Position numbers and translations under genes: made by a program. Source: a bacterium (GTDB lineage Bacteria; Myxococcota_A; UBA9042). Taken from it: a stretch of DNA of 49,088 bases. How positions within the stretch are numbered: the stretch's first letter is position 1; the number at the start of each line of letters is the position of its first letter. The notes under the pieces are model-generated. The model did no database searches. It was not told the origin of the DNA and saw nothing but the letters and a program-made list of their open reading frames with translations. The stretch covers positions 1 through 49,088 of the forward strand of contig JAUIAC010000013.1 in assembly GCA_030425545.1 (NCBI GenBank), in the 5' to 3' direction. Shown in pieces: positions 35,285 through 46,741 of the stretch.

Positions 35285-38200
35285 ATGCACGTGCTGACGC
35301 TATCCATCTCAGGTTCCCGTGGCGGCTGCGTCCGTCTGCCCTGCGCCAGCGGCGCGCCCGAGCCCGCTGCGCACGCTCAGCGCGGCGCGAACGCACGTCG
35401 CGTCGCGCGGCGGCTGACGCTGCTGCTCGCGCTCGTCGTCGCCGCGGCGGCCTGCGACGACACGCAACCCGACACATCCAACGCCGACACCTCGACCGCC
35501 GACGCCTCGAACCCCGACACGCTGGGCGTCGACACGCAGACCGACGCCGGCGCGCAAGCCGACACCACCGGGCCAGACACCGGGCCAGCCGACGTCAGCG
35601 GCGACGACTGCAGCAAGCCCTCCGACTGCAAGGGCGCGCTGAAGACGTGCCAGCAGTGGACCTGCAACCTCGGCGCCTGTGTCGCCGTGGGCGCCCCCGA
35701 CGGGGCCATCTGCCAGGACGGAGACGCCTGCAACCCGGGCCTGTGCAACACCGGCGTGTGCAAGTCCAAGCCCGTGAGCTGTCCCACCGCCAGCGCCCCC
35801 TGCCGGGTCAACGCGTGCCACCCGGCCACCGGCAAGTGCAGCGAGACGGACGCGGCCGACGGCGCGGCCTGCGACGACGGCCAGGCCTGCTCGCAAGACG
35901 ACACCTGCCTGGCCGGGGTGTGCCAGGCCGGCAAGGGCGCCTGCGAGTGCAAGAGCGACGCCGACTGTCCGGACGACAAGGACCTGTGCAACGGCGTGCC
36001 CTACTGCGACACCCAGGCCGGCAAGTGCGCCACCAACGCGGCGACCACGGTGACCTGCCCCACCGGCAAGGACACCGCGTGCGCCAAGAACACCTGCACG
36101 CCGGCCACGGGGGCGTGCGCCATGGCGCCGCAGCCGGACAAGACGCCCTGCGACGACGGCGATGTGTGTACGTCGGGTGACGCGTGCGCCAAGGGCGCGT
36201 GCGTCGCGGGCGAAGACACCTGCGGCTGCAAGAAGGACGCGGACTGCACCGACGACGGCGACGCCTGCAACGGCACGCCCTTCTGCAACCTGGCGTCGGG
36301 CAAGTGCCAGAACAACCCGGCGACCGTGGTGGTGTGCCCCTCAGCCGCCGACACGGCGTGCGTCGCCAACCTCTGTGAGCCGAAGACGGGCGCCTGCAGC
36401 CTGACGCCGACCAACGACGGCAAGGCCTGCGACGACGACAACCCCTGCACCCCCGACGAGACCTGCAGCAAGGGCGTGTGCGACAGCAAGACCAACAAGT
36501 GCGCCTGCGCGGTGGACGCCGACTGCGCCAAGCAAGACGACGGCGACCTCTGCAACGGCACGCTCTACTGCGACCAGGTGACCAAGAACTGCAAGCCCAA
36601 CCCCGCCACCAAGGTGACCTGCCAGACCGTCGACAACACCGCCTGCAGCGTGGCCAAGTGCGCGCCGAAGACCGGCCAGTGCTCGCTTCAGCCGTTGAAA
36701 GACACCACCCCCTGTGACGACGGCAACGCCTGCACCACCGGCGACGCCTGCGCCAAGGGCGTGTGTACGCCAGCCGCCACCGCGCCAGAGTGCGTGTGCA
36801 CGGCCGACGCCGACTGCGCCAAGTTCGAAGACGGCGACCTCTGCAACGGCACGCTGGTGTGCGACAAGGCCAAGAAGCAGTGCATCGTCGACCCCAAGAC
36901 CACCGTGTTCTGCCCGAGCGGCAACAACACCCAGTGCGCCCACAACGTCTGCGATGCGAAGACCGGCAAGTGCGCCATGACGCCCGCCAACGTCAACAGC
37001 GCCTGCGACGACAAGCAGCCCTGCACCGTGGTCGACCGCTGCGGCGCCGACGGCACCTGCAAGCCGGGCAACGACGTGTGCGAGTGCGGCCCCCACAAGC
37101 CCAAGGTCGACTGCGACGCGACCAAGGGCGACGGCGACGTGTGCAACGGCACGCTGTGGTGCGACACCACGGCCCTGCCCTTCAAGTGCGCGCCGAAACC
37201 CAAGAGCGCGGTGACCTGCAAGACGGTGGACGACACCTTCTGCCAGGCGAACACCTGCGACAAGAAGACCGGCGTCTGCAGCCTGCAGCCGGTGGCCGCC
37301 AACGTGGCCAAGCCCTGCGACGACGCCAACCCGTGCTCGGTGGCGACCGTGTGCCAGGGCGGCGTGTGCAAGGGCGGCACCAGCAAGGACTGCGACGACA
37401 AGAACCCCTGCACGCAGGACGCCTGCGCCAAGGCCTCGGACTGCACCCACGCGCCGCTCACCGGCGCCGCCTGCGACGACGGCAAGCCGTGCACCGGGCC
37501 CGACAGCTGCAACAAGGGCGTGTGCGGCGGCAACCCCAAGAGCTGCGACGACAACAACCCCTGCACCATCGACGCGTGCGACGACACCCAGCCGGGCGGC
37601 TGCATGCACCCCCCCACCACGGCGCCGTGCAGCGACGGCGACGCCTGCACGAGCGGCGACAGCTGCAAGGCCGGCAAGTGCGTCGGCGGCGCCGCCAAGA
37701 GCTGTGACGACGGCAACAGCTGCACCGCCGACACGTGCGACACCAAGACCGCCGCGTGCAGCAACAAGGGCAGCTCGGGCGGCAGCTGCAGCCTGATCGG
37801 CAGCGTGGCGGGCACGTGCGACGTGGGCGTGTGCAAGGCCAAGGCGCCCTGCGACCTCGTCACCCGCGAGCTGCCCTACGGCGGCGCCGCAAACTCGGCC
37901 TCCGAGCACGTGGTGTCGTTGGCGGCGGGGGGCCACGCCGTGGCGGGGCGGGAGCGGAGCCAGGGCGGCAAGTGGGTCCCCTTGGTGGCGCGTCTCGACG
38001 ACAACGGCGCGCCGCTGTGGACGTGGCGCGAGACGGGCGCGCAGAACGACGAGGCCGTGGCGCACGCCGTGCTCGACGTCGGTGACGGCGGCCCGCTGGA
38101 CGACGGGACCTCGAGTGTCCTGGCCGTTGGGGTGAGCAACCTGGCCAACACGCCGCTCGGCGCGGTGTGGCGGCTGAGCGCGGCCGGGAAGCTGATCGAC

Positions 38201-41200
38201 AAGACCACCTTCGGCGGGGCGGGGGCCGACCGGCTGCGCGACGTGCGGCGCTTCGGCGACGGCCTGGTGCTCACCGGCGACACGTCGACCCAGAGCAACG
38301 GCAAGACCGACTGCTGGGTGCTGCGGACCACCGGCGCCAAGCCCAAGGTGGTGTGGGACGTGCGCTTTGGCGGCAGCGGCGCCGAGTCGTGCTACGCGGT
38401 GCGCACCCAGGGCACGAGCGTGCTCGCGGTGGGCGCCACGGAGGGGGTCGGCACGTCGACGGACGCGTACGCCGTGCTGGTCGACAGCGCCGGCAAGCTG
38501 CAGTGGAAGAAGGCCTACGGAGGCAAGGGCACGCAGCGCTTCTACGCCGCGGCGGCCTTGGGCGACGGCCGCTGGCTCGCGGGCGGCACCAGCAAGGACG
38601 GCACCGAGGCCGGCTACCTGACCCGGCTCAGCGCCTCGGGCGCGCAGGAGGCCACCGTCTACCCCAAGGAGCTGCGCGAGTTCTCGGGGCTGCACGTGCA
38701 CGCCAACGGCAGCGTGTCAGCGCTGGGCCAGACCGTGCCGCTGATCACCGGCGGCAGCTTCGACCTGACGGTCCGCGCCACGGTGCTGGCGCGGCTGTCG
38801 TCCAGCCTGAAGGTGACGTGGAGCCAGGGCTTGCCGGCGACCGCGGCGGTCGATGTGCACGCCAAGCTGCAGCTCGACGGAGACCGCCTGCTCTTCGCGG
38901 GCTCGCGCCACACCGACATCGAGAGCGACGGCAAGAAGGAGCTCCAGGCGTTGGCCCTGGCCACCGACGCCTGGGGCCACGCCACGTGCGCGTCGGCTGG
39001 GCTGTGCGCGCACCCGGCCTACCGCTTCTGCGACGACGGAGAGCCCTGCACCACCGACACCTGCGTGCCGGCCAGCGGCTGCAAGCACGCGCCGGTGGCC
39101 GGCTGCGCGACGGCGGCGGCGAGCCTCGACCTCGACCATGACGGCCTCGCCGGCAGCGCGGACCCCTGCCCCAGCGTGTGGAACCCCGACGGCGACAAGA
39201 CAGCCTGCGCGCCGGCCGGCACGCTGCTGAACGGCGCCGTGAACGTCACCCTGAGCGAGCCGGGCGCCGCGCCGGGCTACAGCGGCCGGCGGCGCACCAA
39301 CGAGGTCGTCGAGGTCGCCCTCGCCAACGGCCTCGCCCACGACAGCGCGCTGGAGGCCTGGTGGCGCTTCGACGGCAACACCCTCGACTCCAGCGGCAAG
39401 AAGCGCCACCTCGACAAGGCGGGGGGCACCTACGCGCCGAGCGGTCTGTCGTCGCAGAGCCACGCCTTCCGCGTGCGTGGGCCCAAGAACTCGACGAGCG
39501 GCTTCGACGACCTGGTCACGACCGACCTCACGGTGGCGCTGTGGGCGCGGGCGGTCCGCGACGACGACGGCGCGAGCTGCACGTTCGTGCAGGCCTCCGG
39601 CGCGGCCGCGGCGCTCAAGACCGAGGGGCACCTGCAGCTCAAGGTCGACGACGACGGCGCGCTGCGCATGAGCTACGGCACCCACGACGGCAGCTTCGCC
39701 GGGCCCGGGGTGGCCGGGCTGCGCAGCGAAGACGCGCAGGTGACTCAGCTCGACCAGTGGCACCACTACGCCCTGGTCTCGCGCATGGGCCAGCCGGTGG
39801 TGGCCTACGTGGACGGGGTGTCGGTGCCGCTGAAGTCCGACGGAGGCGACCCGCTGAGCGCCGACTTCCCGGTCGGGCTGGAGTACTTCAAGGTCGGCGA
39901 CGACAGCGGCGGCACCGGCGACTGCGCGGTGACGGTGGACGACCTGCTGCTCTTTTCGCGGCCCCTCAGCGAGCCCGAGATTCAGGCGCTGGCGCAGTCG
40001 CGCGCGCCCTATCGCACCCTGCTCAAGGCGCCCAAGTCGCCGACCTTTGGCGGCCTCAAGATGACGGAGCGCACCCCCTGGGACAGCGCCCCCCACCTGA
40101 CCCACAGCGAGGTGGTGGGCAAGCGCCCGCTGGGCCCCGACGACCTGACCGACGCCCTGGGCTACTGGCGCTTCGACGGCAAGCCCACCAACGAGATCCA
40201 AGGCAAGAGCGACGCCAAGCCGGTGGCGGTGGACTGGGTCGACGGCGGCTTCGCGGTCGCCGACAAGGCCGCGCGCTTCAACGGCAAGACGAGCTACATG
40301 ACCGTCACGCAGGCGGAGTCGACCGTGACCGACTTCACCGTGGAGGCGTGGTTTCGGGTCGAGGCCCCCAGCCCCCCGCGCATGTACCTGGTGGACACCC
40401 GGGCGACGCAGTCGTCGGCCAAGTCAGGCGTCGCCCTGCTGCTGGACACCCAGCCCGGGACGCGCAACTACCGCCTCGGCCACATGGTGTCCCACGGCGG
40501 CACCAACTATCAGGGCTACTACACCACGACGCTGGACACGGGCTGGCACCACACCGCGCTGCGCCGGCAGTCGGGCAAGCTGACCATGTTCCTCGACGGC
40601 GTCGCGCTCAACGCGACCTGGGCCAAGGGCGACACGGTGACGTCGGCGCTCAAGCTCTTCGGCAGCAAGCCCGCCCGCTTCGGCTACTACGGGGCCGGCA
40701 CGCTAGGGGCCGACTTCAAGACCTACGGCTTGTTCGGCGCGCTGGACGAGGTCGCGATCCACGCCACGGCCGTGAGCGACGACGCCCTGGCCCGACGCGT
40801 GGCGGGGCCGCCGCGGATCCGCTTTCTGGCGAGCACGGGCGCCAGCGTGGCCAGCGAGGGCTACCTCTACCACCAGTACGCGCTGGTGGAGGACGGCGCC
40901 AAGCACACCCCGCCGACGCTGCTGGCCCTCGACAAGAAGACGACGTGCAGCGGCCTGCTCTCGCCCTGCTTCGGGATCGTCGGGTGGTGGCGCTTCGACG
41001 GCTTTGGCGCGCTGGCGCTGGACGCCACCACGGGGCGTCGCGTCGGCACCCTCAAGGCGGGCGCCGTGCAGACCGGCGCGGCGGCCCTCTTCCCGACCGC
41101 AGAGGCGCACGTGGACCTGGGCTTGTGGAAGGCGCCCTTCATCGGCGGCGACTTCACCGTCGAGTGGCTCGGCGCGCTGACGAGCACCTCGGCCAACGCG

Positions 41201-41572
41201 GCGGCGGTCCTGCTCCGTCGCGAAGGCCACGCCCCGGGCCTGCGCATCCAGAGCGGCAAGTTCGCGCTGGACGCGGCCCCGAACGCGACGGTGTCCGGCG
41301 GCGCACCCAAAGCCCGCGTGTCGCAGGCGCTCGCGGCGGTCTACGACGCCTCGGCCAAGCTGGCGCGACTGCTGCTCGACGGCGCCAAGGTCGGTGAGTC
41401 GACGGTGACGCCCGCAGGCAACACGCTCCCGCTTCGCCTGCTGCTCGGCAAGGGCGCGGGCACCGCGGGCCACATCGGCCGCGCGTCGAGCCTGCGCATC
41501 TTCTCGCGGCCGCTGGCGACCGACGAGCTCCACCACCACCCCGCGACGACCTGGGCGCCGGCGAAGAAGTAG
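35285..41572 (+). CDS. Giant Cys-repeat and LamG-domain surface lipoprotein
   Basis: This frame of 2095 residues has a long basic n-region and a lipobox AAAC near residue 57, followed by a Thr/Asp-rich linker. Residues of about 100-850 are Cys-rich. Five tandem units of about 95 residues start near 35941, 36223, 36502, 36790 and 37079. Each has CxCxxDADC, CNGT(L/P)xC, a TACxxxxC stretch and CDDGxxCTxxDxCxxG. Shorter CDDxNPCT half-units follow. A Gly-rich region (nt 37900-38980; GGAGADRLRDVRRFGDGLVL-like phrases) resembles a propeller. DLDHDGLAGSADPCPS is a TSP3-like calcium motif. Three LamG domains follow (about nt 39340-40000, 40130-40790, 40975-41550), each opening with WWRFDG or YWRFDG. 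The domains suggest adhesion or glycan binding at the surface. The ATG at 35285 follows a run of Gs. Confidence 0.87.
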   Translation: MHVLTLSISGSRGGCVRLPCASGAPEPAAHAQRGANARRVARRLTLLLALVVAAAACDDTQPDTSNADTSTADASNPDTLGVDTQTDAGAQADTTGPDTGPADVSGDDCSKPSDCKGALKTCQQWTCNLGACVAVGAPDGAICQDGDACNPGLCNTGVCKSKPVSCPTASAPCRVNACHPATGKCSETDAADGAACDDGQACSQDDTCLAGVCQAGKGACECKSDADCPDDKDLCNGVPYCDTQAGKCATNAATTVTCPTGKDTACAKNTCTPATGACAMAPQPDKTPCDDGDVCTSGDACAKGACVAGEDTCGCKKDADCTDDGDACNGTPFCNLASGKCQNNPATVVVCPSAADTACVANLCEPKTGACSLTPTNDGKACDDDNPCTPDETCSKGVCDSKTNKCACAVDADCAKQDDGDLCNGTLYCDQVTKNCKPNPATKVTCQTVDNTACSVAKCAPKTGQCSLQPLKDTTPCDDGNACTTGDACAKGVCTPAATAPECVCTADADCAKFEDGDLCNGTLVCDKAKKQCIVDPKTTVFCPSGNNTQCAHNVCDAKTGKCAMTPANVNSACDDKQPCTVVDRCGADGTCKPGNDVCECGPHKPKVDCDATKGDGDVCNGTLWCDTTALPFKCAPKPKSAVTCKTVDDTFCQANTCDKKTGVCSLQPVAANVAKPCDDANPCSVATVCQGGVCKGGTSKDCDDKNPCTQDACAKASDCTHAPLTGAACDDGKPCTGPDSCNKGVCGGNPKSCDDNNPCTIDACDDTQPGGCMHPPTTAPCSDGDACTSGDSCKAGKCVGGAAKSCDDGNSCTADTCDTKTAACSNKGSSGGSCSLIGSVAGTCDVGVCKAKAPCDLVTRELPYGGAANSASEHVVSLAAGGHAVAGRERSQGGKWVPLVARLDDNGAPLWTWRETGAQNDEAVAHAVLDVGDGGPLDDGTSSVLAVGVSNLANTPLGAVWRLSAAGKLIDKTTFGGAGADRLRDVRRFGDGLVLTGDTSTQSNGKTDCWVLRTTGAKPKVVWDVRFGGSGAESCYAVRTQGTSVLAVGATEGVGTSTDAYAVLVDSAGKLQWKKAYGGKGTQRFYAAAALGDGRWLAGGTSKDGTEAGYLTRLSASGAQEATVYPKELREFSGLHVHANGSVSALGQTVPLITGGSFDLTVRATVLARLSSSLKVTWSQGLPATAAVDVHAKLQLDGDRLLFAGSRHTDIESDGKKELQALALATDAWGHATCASAGLCAHPAYRFCDDGEPCTTDTCVPASGCKHAPVAGCATAAASLDLDHDGLAGSADPCPSVWNPDGDKTACAPAGTLLNGAVNVTLSEPGAAPGYSGRRRTNEVVEVALANGLAHDSALEAWWRFDGNTLDSSGKKRHLDKAGGTYAPSGLSSQSHAFRVRGPKNSTSGFDDLVTTDLTVALWARAVRDDDGASCTFVQASGAAAALKTEGHLQLKVDDDGALRMSYGTHDGSFAGPGVAGLRSEDAQVTQLDQWHHYALVSRMGQPVVAYVDGVSVPLKSDGGDPLSADFPVGLEYFKVGDDSGGTGDCAVTVDDLLLFSRPLSEPEIQALAQSRAPYRTLLKAPKSPTFGGLKMTERTPWDSAPHLTHSEVVGKRPLGPDDLTDALGYWRFDGKPTNEIQGKSDAKPVAVDWVDGGFAVADKAARFNGKTSYMTVTQAESTVTDFTVEAWFRVEAPSPPRMYLVDTRATQSSAKSGVALLLDTQPGTRNYRLGHMVSHGGTNYQGYYTTTLDTGWHHTALRRQSGKLTMFLDGVALNATWAKGDTVTSALKLFGSKPARFGYYGAGTLGADFKTYGLFGALDEVAIHATAVSDDALARRVAGPPRIRFLASTGASVASEGYLYHQYALVEDGAKHTPPTLLALDKKTTCSGLLSPCFGIVGWWRFDGFGALALDATTGRRVGTLKAGAVQTGAAALFPTAEAHVDLGLWKAPFIGGDFTVEWLGALTSTSANAAAVLLRREGHAPGLRIQSGKFALDAAPNATVSGGAPKARVSQALAAVYDASAKLARLLLDGAKVGESTVTPAGNTLPLRLLLGKGAGTAGHIGRASSLRIFSRPLATDELHHHPATTWAPAKK

Positions 41573-41610
41573 GCGCACCGGGCAAGAACGACAGGGCAAG
41601 AGACGGGGCG

Positions 41611-42042
41611 CTAGACCTCGCGGGCGGCGACCACCAGCCCCGCGATCAGCGCGAGCCCGCCGGGCGGCGCCAGCAGCACCGTGGCCAGCCCCGGGTCGCC
41701 GTCGTGAATCCACACGCCGCCGAGCAGGAAGCCGCCCGGCAGGAGCACGGTCGCCACGCGCAGCAGCTTGGTCGCCCGCGCACGCCGGGCGTCGTCGCCA
41801 GGGCCCAGCGCCTTGAGCGTCGCGCCCCAGGCGATGTGAAGCAGGCAGAGCAGCGTCCCGTGGGCGTGCCCCAGGGTCCACATCAGCCTGCGGACCTCGT
41901 TGCCGACGTCGAGATACAGGCCGGCCTTGAACCCGTGCAGGCCCTCGAGCGCGAGGCCCACCAACGTGAAGAACACGAGCCCCCGCCAGCCGAAGCGCAG
42001 CTGCGCGCGGGGGTCATGCAGTGCGAGCTTGTCAGTGGCCAT
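41611..42042 (-). CDS. Small integral membrane protein, function unknown
   Basis: This 143-residue protein has four predicted transmembrane helices: GLVFFTLVGLALEGL, an MWTLGHAHGTLLCLLHIAWG segment, VATVLLPGGFLLGG, and VLLAPPGGLALIAGLVVA. The GHAHGTLL motif in the second helix and HDGDP before the last are notable, and the His residues could bind a metal or heme. I recognise no named family. I chose the ATG at 42042 because GGGAGAG lies about 8 bases upstream and the protein then starts with MATDKLAL; the longer frame to 42096 is not supported. It lies 87 bp downstream of leuS on the same strand and converges on the giant lipoprotein gene with 38 bp between. Confidence 0.78.
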   Translation of the reverse strand: MATDKLALHDPRAQLRFGWRGLVFFTLVGLALEGLHGFKAGLYLDVGNEVRRLMWTLGHAHGTLLCLLHIAWGATLKALGPGDDARRARATKLLRVATVLLPGGFLLGGVWIHDGDPGLATVLLAPPGGLALIAGLVVAAREV

Positions 42043-42129
42043 GGCGCTCTCCCAGGGGACGCGGCCAACAGTGCCCTGTCGCGCCCGCACTGACAACGCA
42101 GGCTGCCTCTCGTGGTGGAGCGAGTCCGG

Positions 42130-44712
<2,583 letters not shown>

Positions 44713-45189
44713 GGTCGGGCTCCTGGTCGCGTGGCGCGGGCACGTCGCGGCAGAGGGGCCACGAGCGCGGGCGAGACGATGCCGTCCAGCGGCGCGGGGT
44801 TCAAGGTCCAGCCCGTCGACCGGGCGGCGCGCCCGCAAGTACGACTGCGCCGGTCTACTTTCACCTTTCTTCATCCAAGATCGTCCAGTGGCGAAGGACT
44901 TGTGACAGTGGCCACAATCTCGCCGAAATCCGCTCGCAGCCCGCCGCGGATTGAACCGGCAATATCGGTAAAAGCGCGTGCAATTTGGCGGCGCTTTCGC
45001 CGGTGGGCCGTGCATTTCAGCCGGGAACTGCTATCGTGGGCGCGTCTGTCCCGGCCGCTGTTCCCCGACGGTGGCCTATCCGGCTCTCGAGCCACGAGTC
45101 TCCCCCCGCTGTACCCAAGCTCTGATCCGTCTTTTGCGTGTCGCCGCGGCGTCCGCGAGGCGGCGCTGTGCCATCCGGCGCGGAGACCC
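44713..45189 (+). other. Intergenic region between leuS and the RiPP precursor gene
   Basis: This 477-bp divergent region has lower GC in its middle (about 44850-45040) than the flanking genes and should hold both promoters. A string ggaact at 45024-45029 followed 14 bases later by gtctg (45044-45048) resembles an extracytoplasmic-function sigma promoter about 145 bp before the precursor ATG; this is weak. A TTTC-rich patch near 44858-44875 would be in the leuS leader on the minus strand. No convincing T-box, tRNA or small gene is seen. A Cys-containing open frame at 44978-45220 overlaps the precursor gene and is probably spurious. Confidence 0.45.
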
Positions 45190-45420
45190 ATGCCAAAGCA
45201 CCCTGAATTCGACGCGCTGACGCACGAGGCGTCGGACGCACCAGAACGTGACACACCCACCGACGAGCCAACGCCCGACGTGGTGCGCAAGCCCTACGCG
45301 AAGCCGAGCTTCGTGGTGGCGTCGTTCCGGCGCTTCTTCATGGTGTGCTCGAACAACAGCAACAGCTGCGCCGGCGGCCCCTTCGTCAAGCCGCCGAACA
45401 ACGCCAAGGCCTGCTCATGA
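45190..45420 (+). CDS. RiPP precursor peptide
   Basis: This 76-residue peptide has the layout of a ribosomal natural-product precursor. It has an acidic Asp/Glu/Pro-rich N-terminus (about 1-32) and then KPYAKPSF (34-41). This is the YxxP motif that RRE (B1/PqqD-like) proteins bind in lasso-peptide and related leaders. A basic/aromatic stretch (ASFRRFFMV) follows, then a Cys/Asn/Pro-rich C-terminus with Cys at 53, 60 and 75 (CSNNSNSCAGG, then PFVKPPNNAKACS). The C-terminal part is probably the core. GGAG lies about 8 bases before the ATG. The stop overlaps the B2 gene (ATGA), so precursor and protease are coupled. The core has neither Gly1 nor Asp/Glu in lasso position. The cleavage site is unknown, perhaps between residues 42 and 53. 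Confidence 0.85.
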   Translation: MPKHPEFDALTHEASDAPERDTPTDEPTPDVVRKPYAKPSFVVASFRRFFMVCSNNSNSCAGGPFVKPPNNAKACS

Positions 45421-45725
45421 GCGACGCGCACGCTGCACGCGCGCCTCAGCTCGGCGCGATCCCGCGGCGCGCCTGGGTGCGGCTCCCGCCCCGCGTCAGC
45501 GCGGCGATCGGACGGCGGGTCGCGCAGGCCCGCCACCGCGCGCTGCCGAACCAGACGTGCATGGACCACGCCGCGTTCCTCGCCCGCTGGTACGCCGCCA
45601 CGGGCGTCGCCGCCACGACCTACTACGGCGTCCGCGCGGAGGACGGCGGGGTGAAGGGCCACTGCTGGACCGCCCCCTCGGACGCGCCGGTCCCGACCAC
45701 GTGGACCGTGATCCACGCCGAGTGA
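45417..45725 (+). CDS. Lasso-B2-like (transglutaminase-fold) leader peptidase
   Basis: This 102-residue protein resembles the lasso-peptide B2 family (transglutaminase-like Cys protease). The catalytic Cys is C48 in NQTCMDHAAFLARWYAATG, where B2 proteins have CLxRSLALxxLLRRRG. A GVR strand follows, and the His is H82 in VKGHCWT, the counterpart of AHAWV. The third acidic residue cannot be fixed by eye. B2 enzymes cut off the leader after the B1/RRE protein has bound it. It is small but close to the usual B2 length. The start overlaps the precursor stop. An extra Cys next to H82 (GHC) replaces the usual Ala and is unusual. Confidence 0.78.
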   Translation: MSDAHAARAPQLGAIPRRAWVRLPPRVSAAIGRRVAQARHRALPNQTCMDHAAFLARWYAATGVAATTYYGVRAEDGGVKGHCWTAPSDAPVPTTWTVIHAE

Positions 45726-45776
45726 CCCGCGCCCCGGCGCCCCCTCGTTCCTCCCCCCGCCCCTGGAGGTCTACCG

Positions 45777-46073
45777 ATGTCTGAGTCCACCCCGCTGGCC
45801 CCGACGGCCGTGCTCACGGTCAACCGCGCGCTGCCACAGCGAGAGCTCATGGGGCAGCACATCTTTGTCAATCCGCGGCGGCGCGAGACGGTGACCCTCG
45901 ACGAGCTGGCCACGTGGCTGGTGACCCAGGTCGACGGCGCCACCCCCTTGATCACCATCGCCGAGCGCTGCGCGGCCCAGTTCGACGTCAGCGCCAAGCA
46001 AGCCCTTGGGGACACGCGAGATCTCTTCGAGGGCCTGATGCTGGTGGGCCTGCTCAAGCCGGTGGGACCGTGA
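45777..46073 (+). CDS. PqqD-like RiPP recognition element (RRE) protein
   Basis: This 98-residue protein fits the PqqD/lasso-B1 fold. A beta-hairpin start (QHIFVNPRRRETVTLDELATWL) precedes three helices that include DGATPLITIAERCAAQF, VSAKQALGDTRDLFEGLMLVGLL. In PqqD proteins the DGxxxxxxI and DxxxFxxxLxxxGLL pattern is characteristic and is seen here. The protein should bind the YxxP leader of the precursor at 45190 and present it to the enzymes. GGAGG lies about 8 bases before the ATG. A GTG start of the next gene overlaps its stop (GTGA), so it is translationally coupled to the kinase-like gene. Confidence 0.85.
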   Translation: MSESTPLAPTAVLTVNRALPQRELMGQHIFVNPRRRETVTLDELATWLVTQVDGATPLITIAERCAAQFDVSAKQALGDTRDLFEGLMLVGLLKPVGP

Positions 46074-46741
46074 CGTGGAGCGCCGCCAACCCCGCGGCGT
46101 CGCTCGCGGCTGACTCGCCCTTCGAGGTCGCCCCGAGCACCGCGCGGCTGCAGGTGCGCTGGCACGACGACGGCTGCGAGGCCCACACCCAAGGCGTCCC
46201 GGCCTTCTCGTGGCGCCTCGGCCAGCCGCCAGAGCTCTCGCCGGAGGCCTACGCGTCCCAGGCCTGGCGCGACTACACGCGCTACCTGATGCACCGCACC
46301 AGCCTGGAGTTCACCGGCGGCGGCACCCTCCACGCCTCCGCTGGCCGCGTCGGCTCCCGCTCTCTGGTGTTCTGCGGCGCCAGCGGCGCAGGCAAGTCCA
46401 CGCTCTACGGTCACTTCAGCCCCGAAGACCGGATCCTGGACGAGATCTGCGATCTGCGCCTGAGCGAGAGTCGCGCCCGCTTCGCCCTCTACCCCGACGC
46501 GCCGCCGGTGGCCGCTGTGTGCCTGCCCGTGCACAGCGACCACTTCGAGCTGGTGCCGGTGCCGCCGGTACGCGCGCTGCACACCATGCTGCCCGAGGTC
46601 TACCCCGGCCTCTGGTTTGGGCACCGCCCCGAAGCGGTCGTCGACTTTCTCTCCTCGCTGCTCGAGACGGTGCCCGTGTTCGAGCTGCACACCCCCAAGG
46701 ACCCTCACGTGGTCCAGTTCCTCCGGGAGTTTTGGTCATGA
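46070..46741 (+). CDS. HPr-kinase-like protein of a RiPP cluster
   Basis: This 223-residue protein has a P-loop GASGAGKST at 103-111, directly after the strand SRSLVFCG, as in HPr kinase/phosphorylase-fold proteins. Acidic residues (DRILDEICDLRL) follow about 10 residues later. The N-terminal 100 residues have a beta-rich region and RYLMHRTSLEF. Relatives encoded in lasso-peptide clusters phosphorylate the precursor's C-terminal Ser. Here the precursor ends in Ser (AKACS), which would fit, but this is an inference. The start is a GTG overlapping the PqqD-like stop, and the stop overlaps the radical SAM start (ATGA). Confidence 0.82.
   Translation: MTWSAANPAASLAADSPFEVAPSTARLQVRWHDDGCEAHTQGVPAFSWRLGQPPELSPEAYASQAWRDYTRYLMHRTSLEFTGGGTLHASAGRVGSRSLVFCGASGAGKSTLYGHFSPEDRILDEICDLRLSESRARFALYPDAPPVAAVCLPVHSDHFELVPVPPVRALHTMLPEVYPGLWFGHRPEAVVDFLSSLLETVPVFELHTPKDPHVVQFLREFWS

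Noticed and set aside
36341-38701. A minus-strand open frame of 786 codons inside the second giant lipoprotein gene
   Set aside because: It is a low-complexity Ala/Val/Gly translation complementary to the Cys repeats, with no start context and no family.
44978-45220. Cys-containing small frame overlapping the precursor gene, considered as a second RiPP precursor
   Set aside because: It starts with GTG without a ribosome-binding site, overlaps the well-supported precursor in another frame and has no YxxP leader motif.
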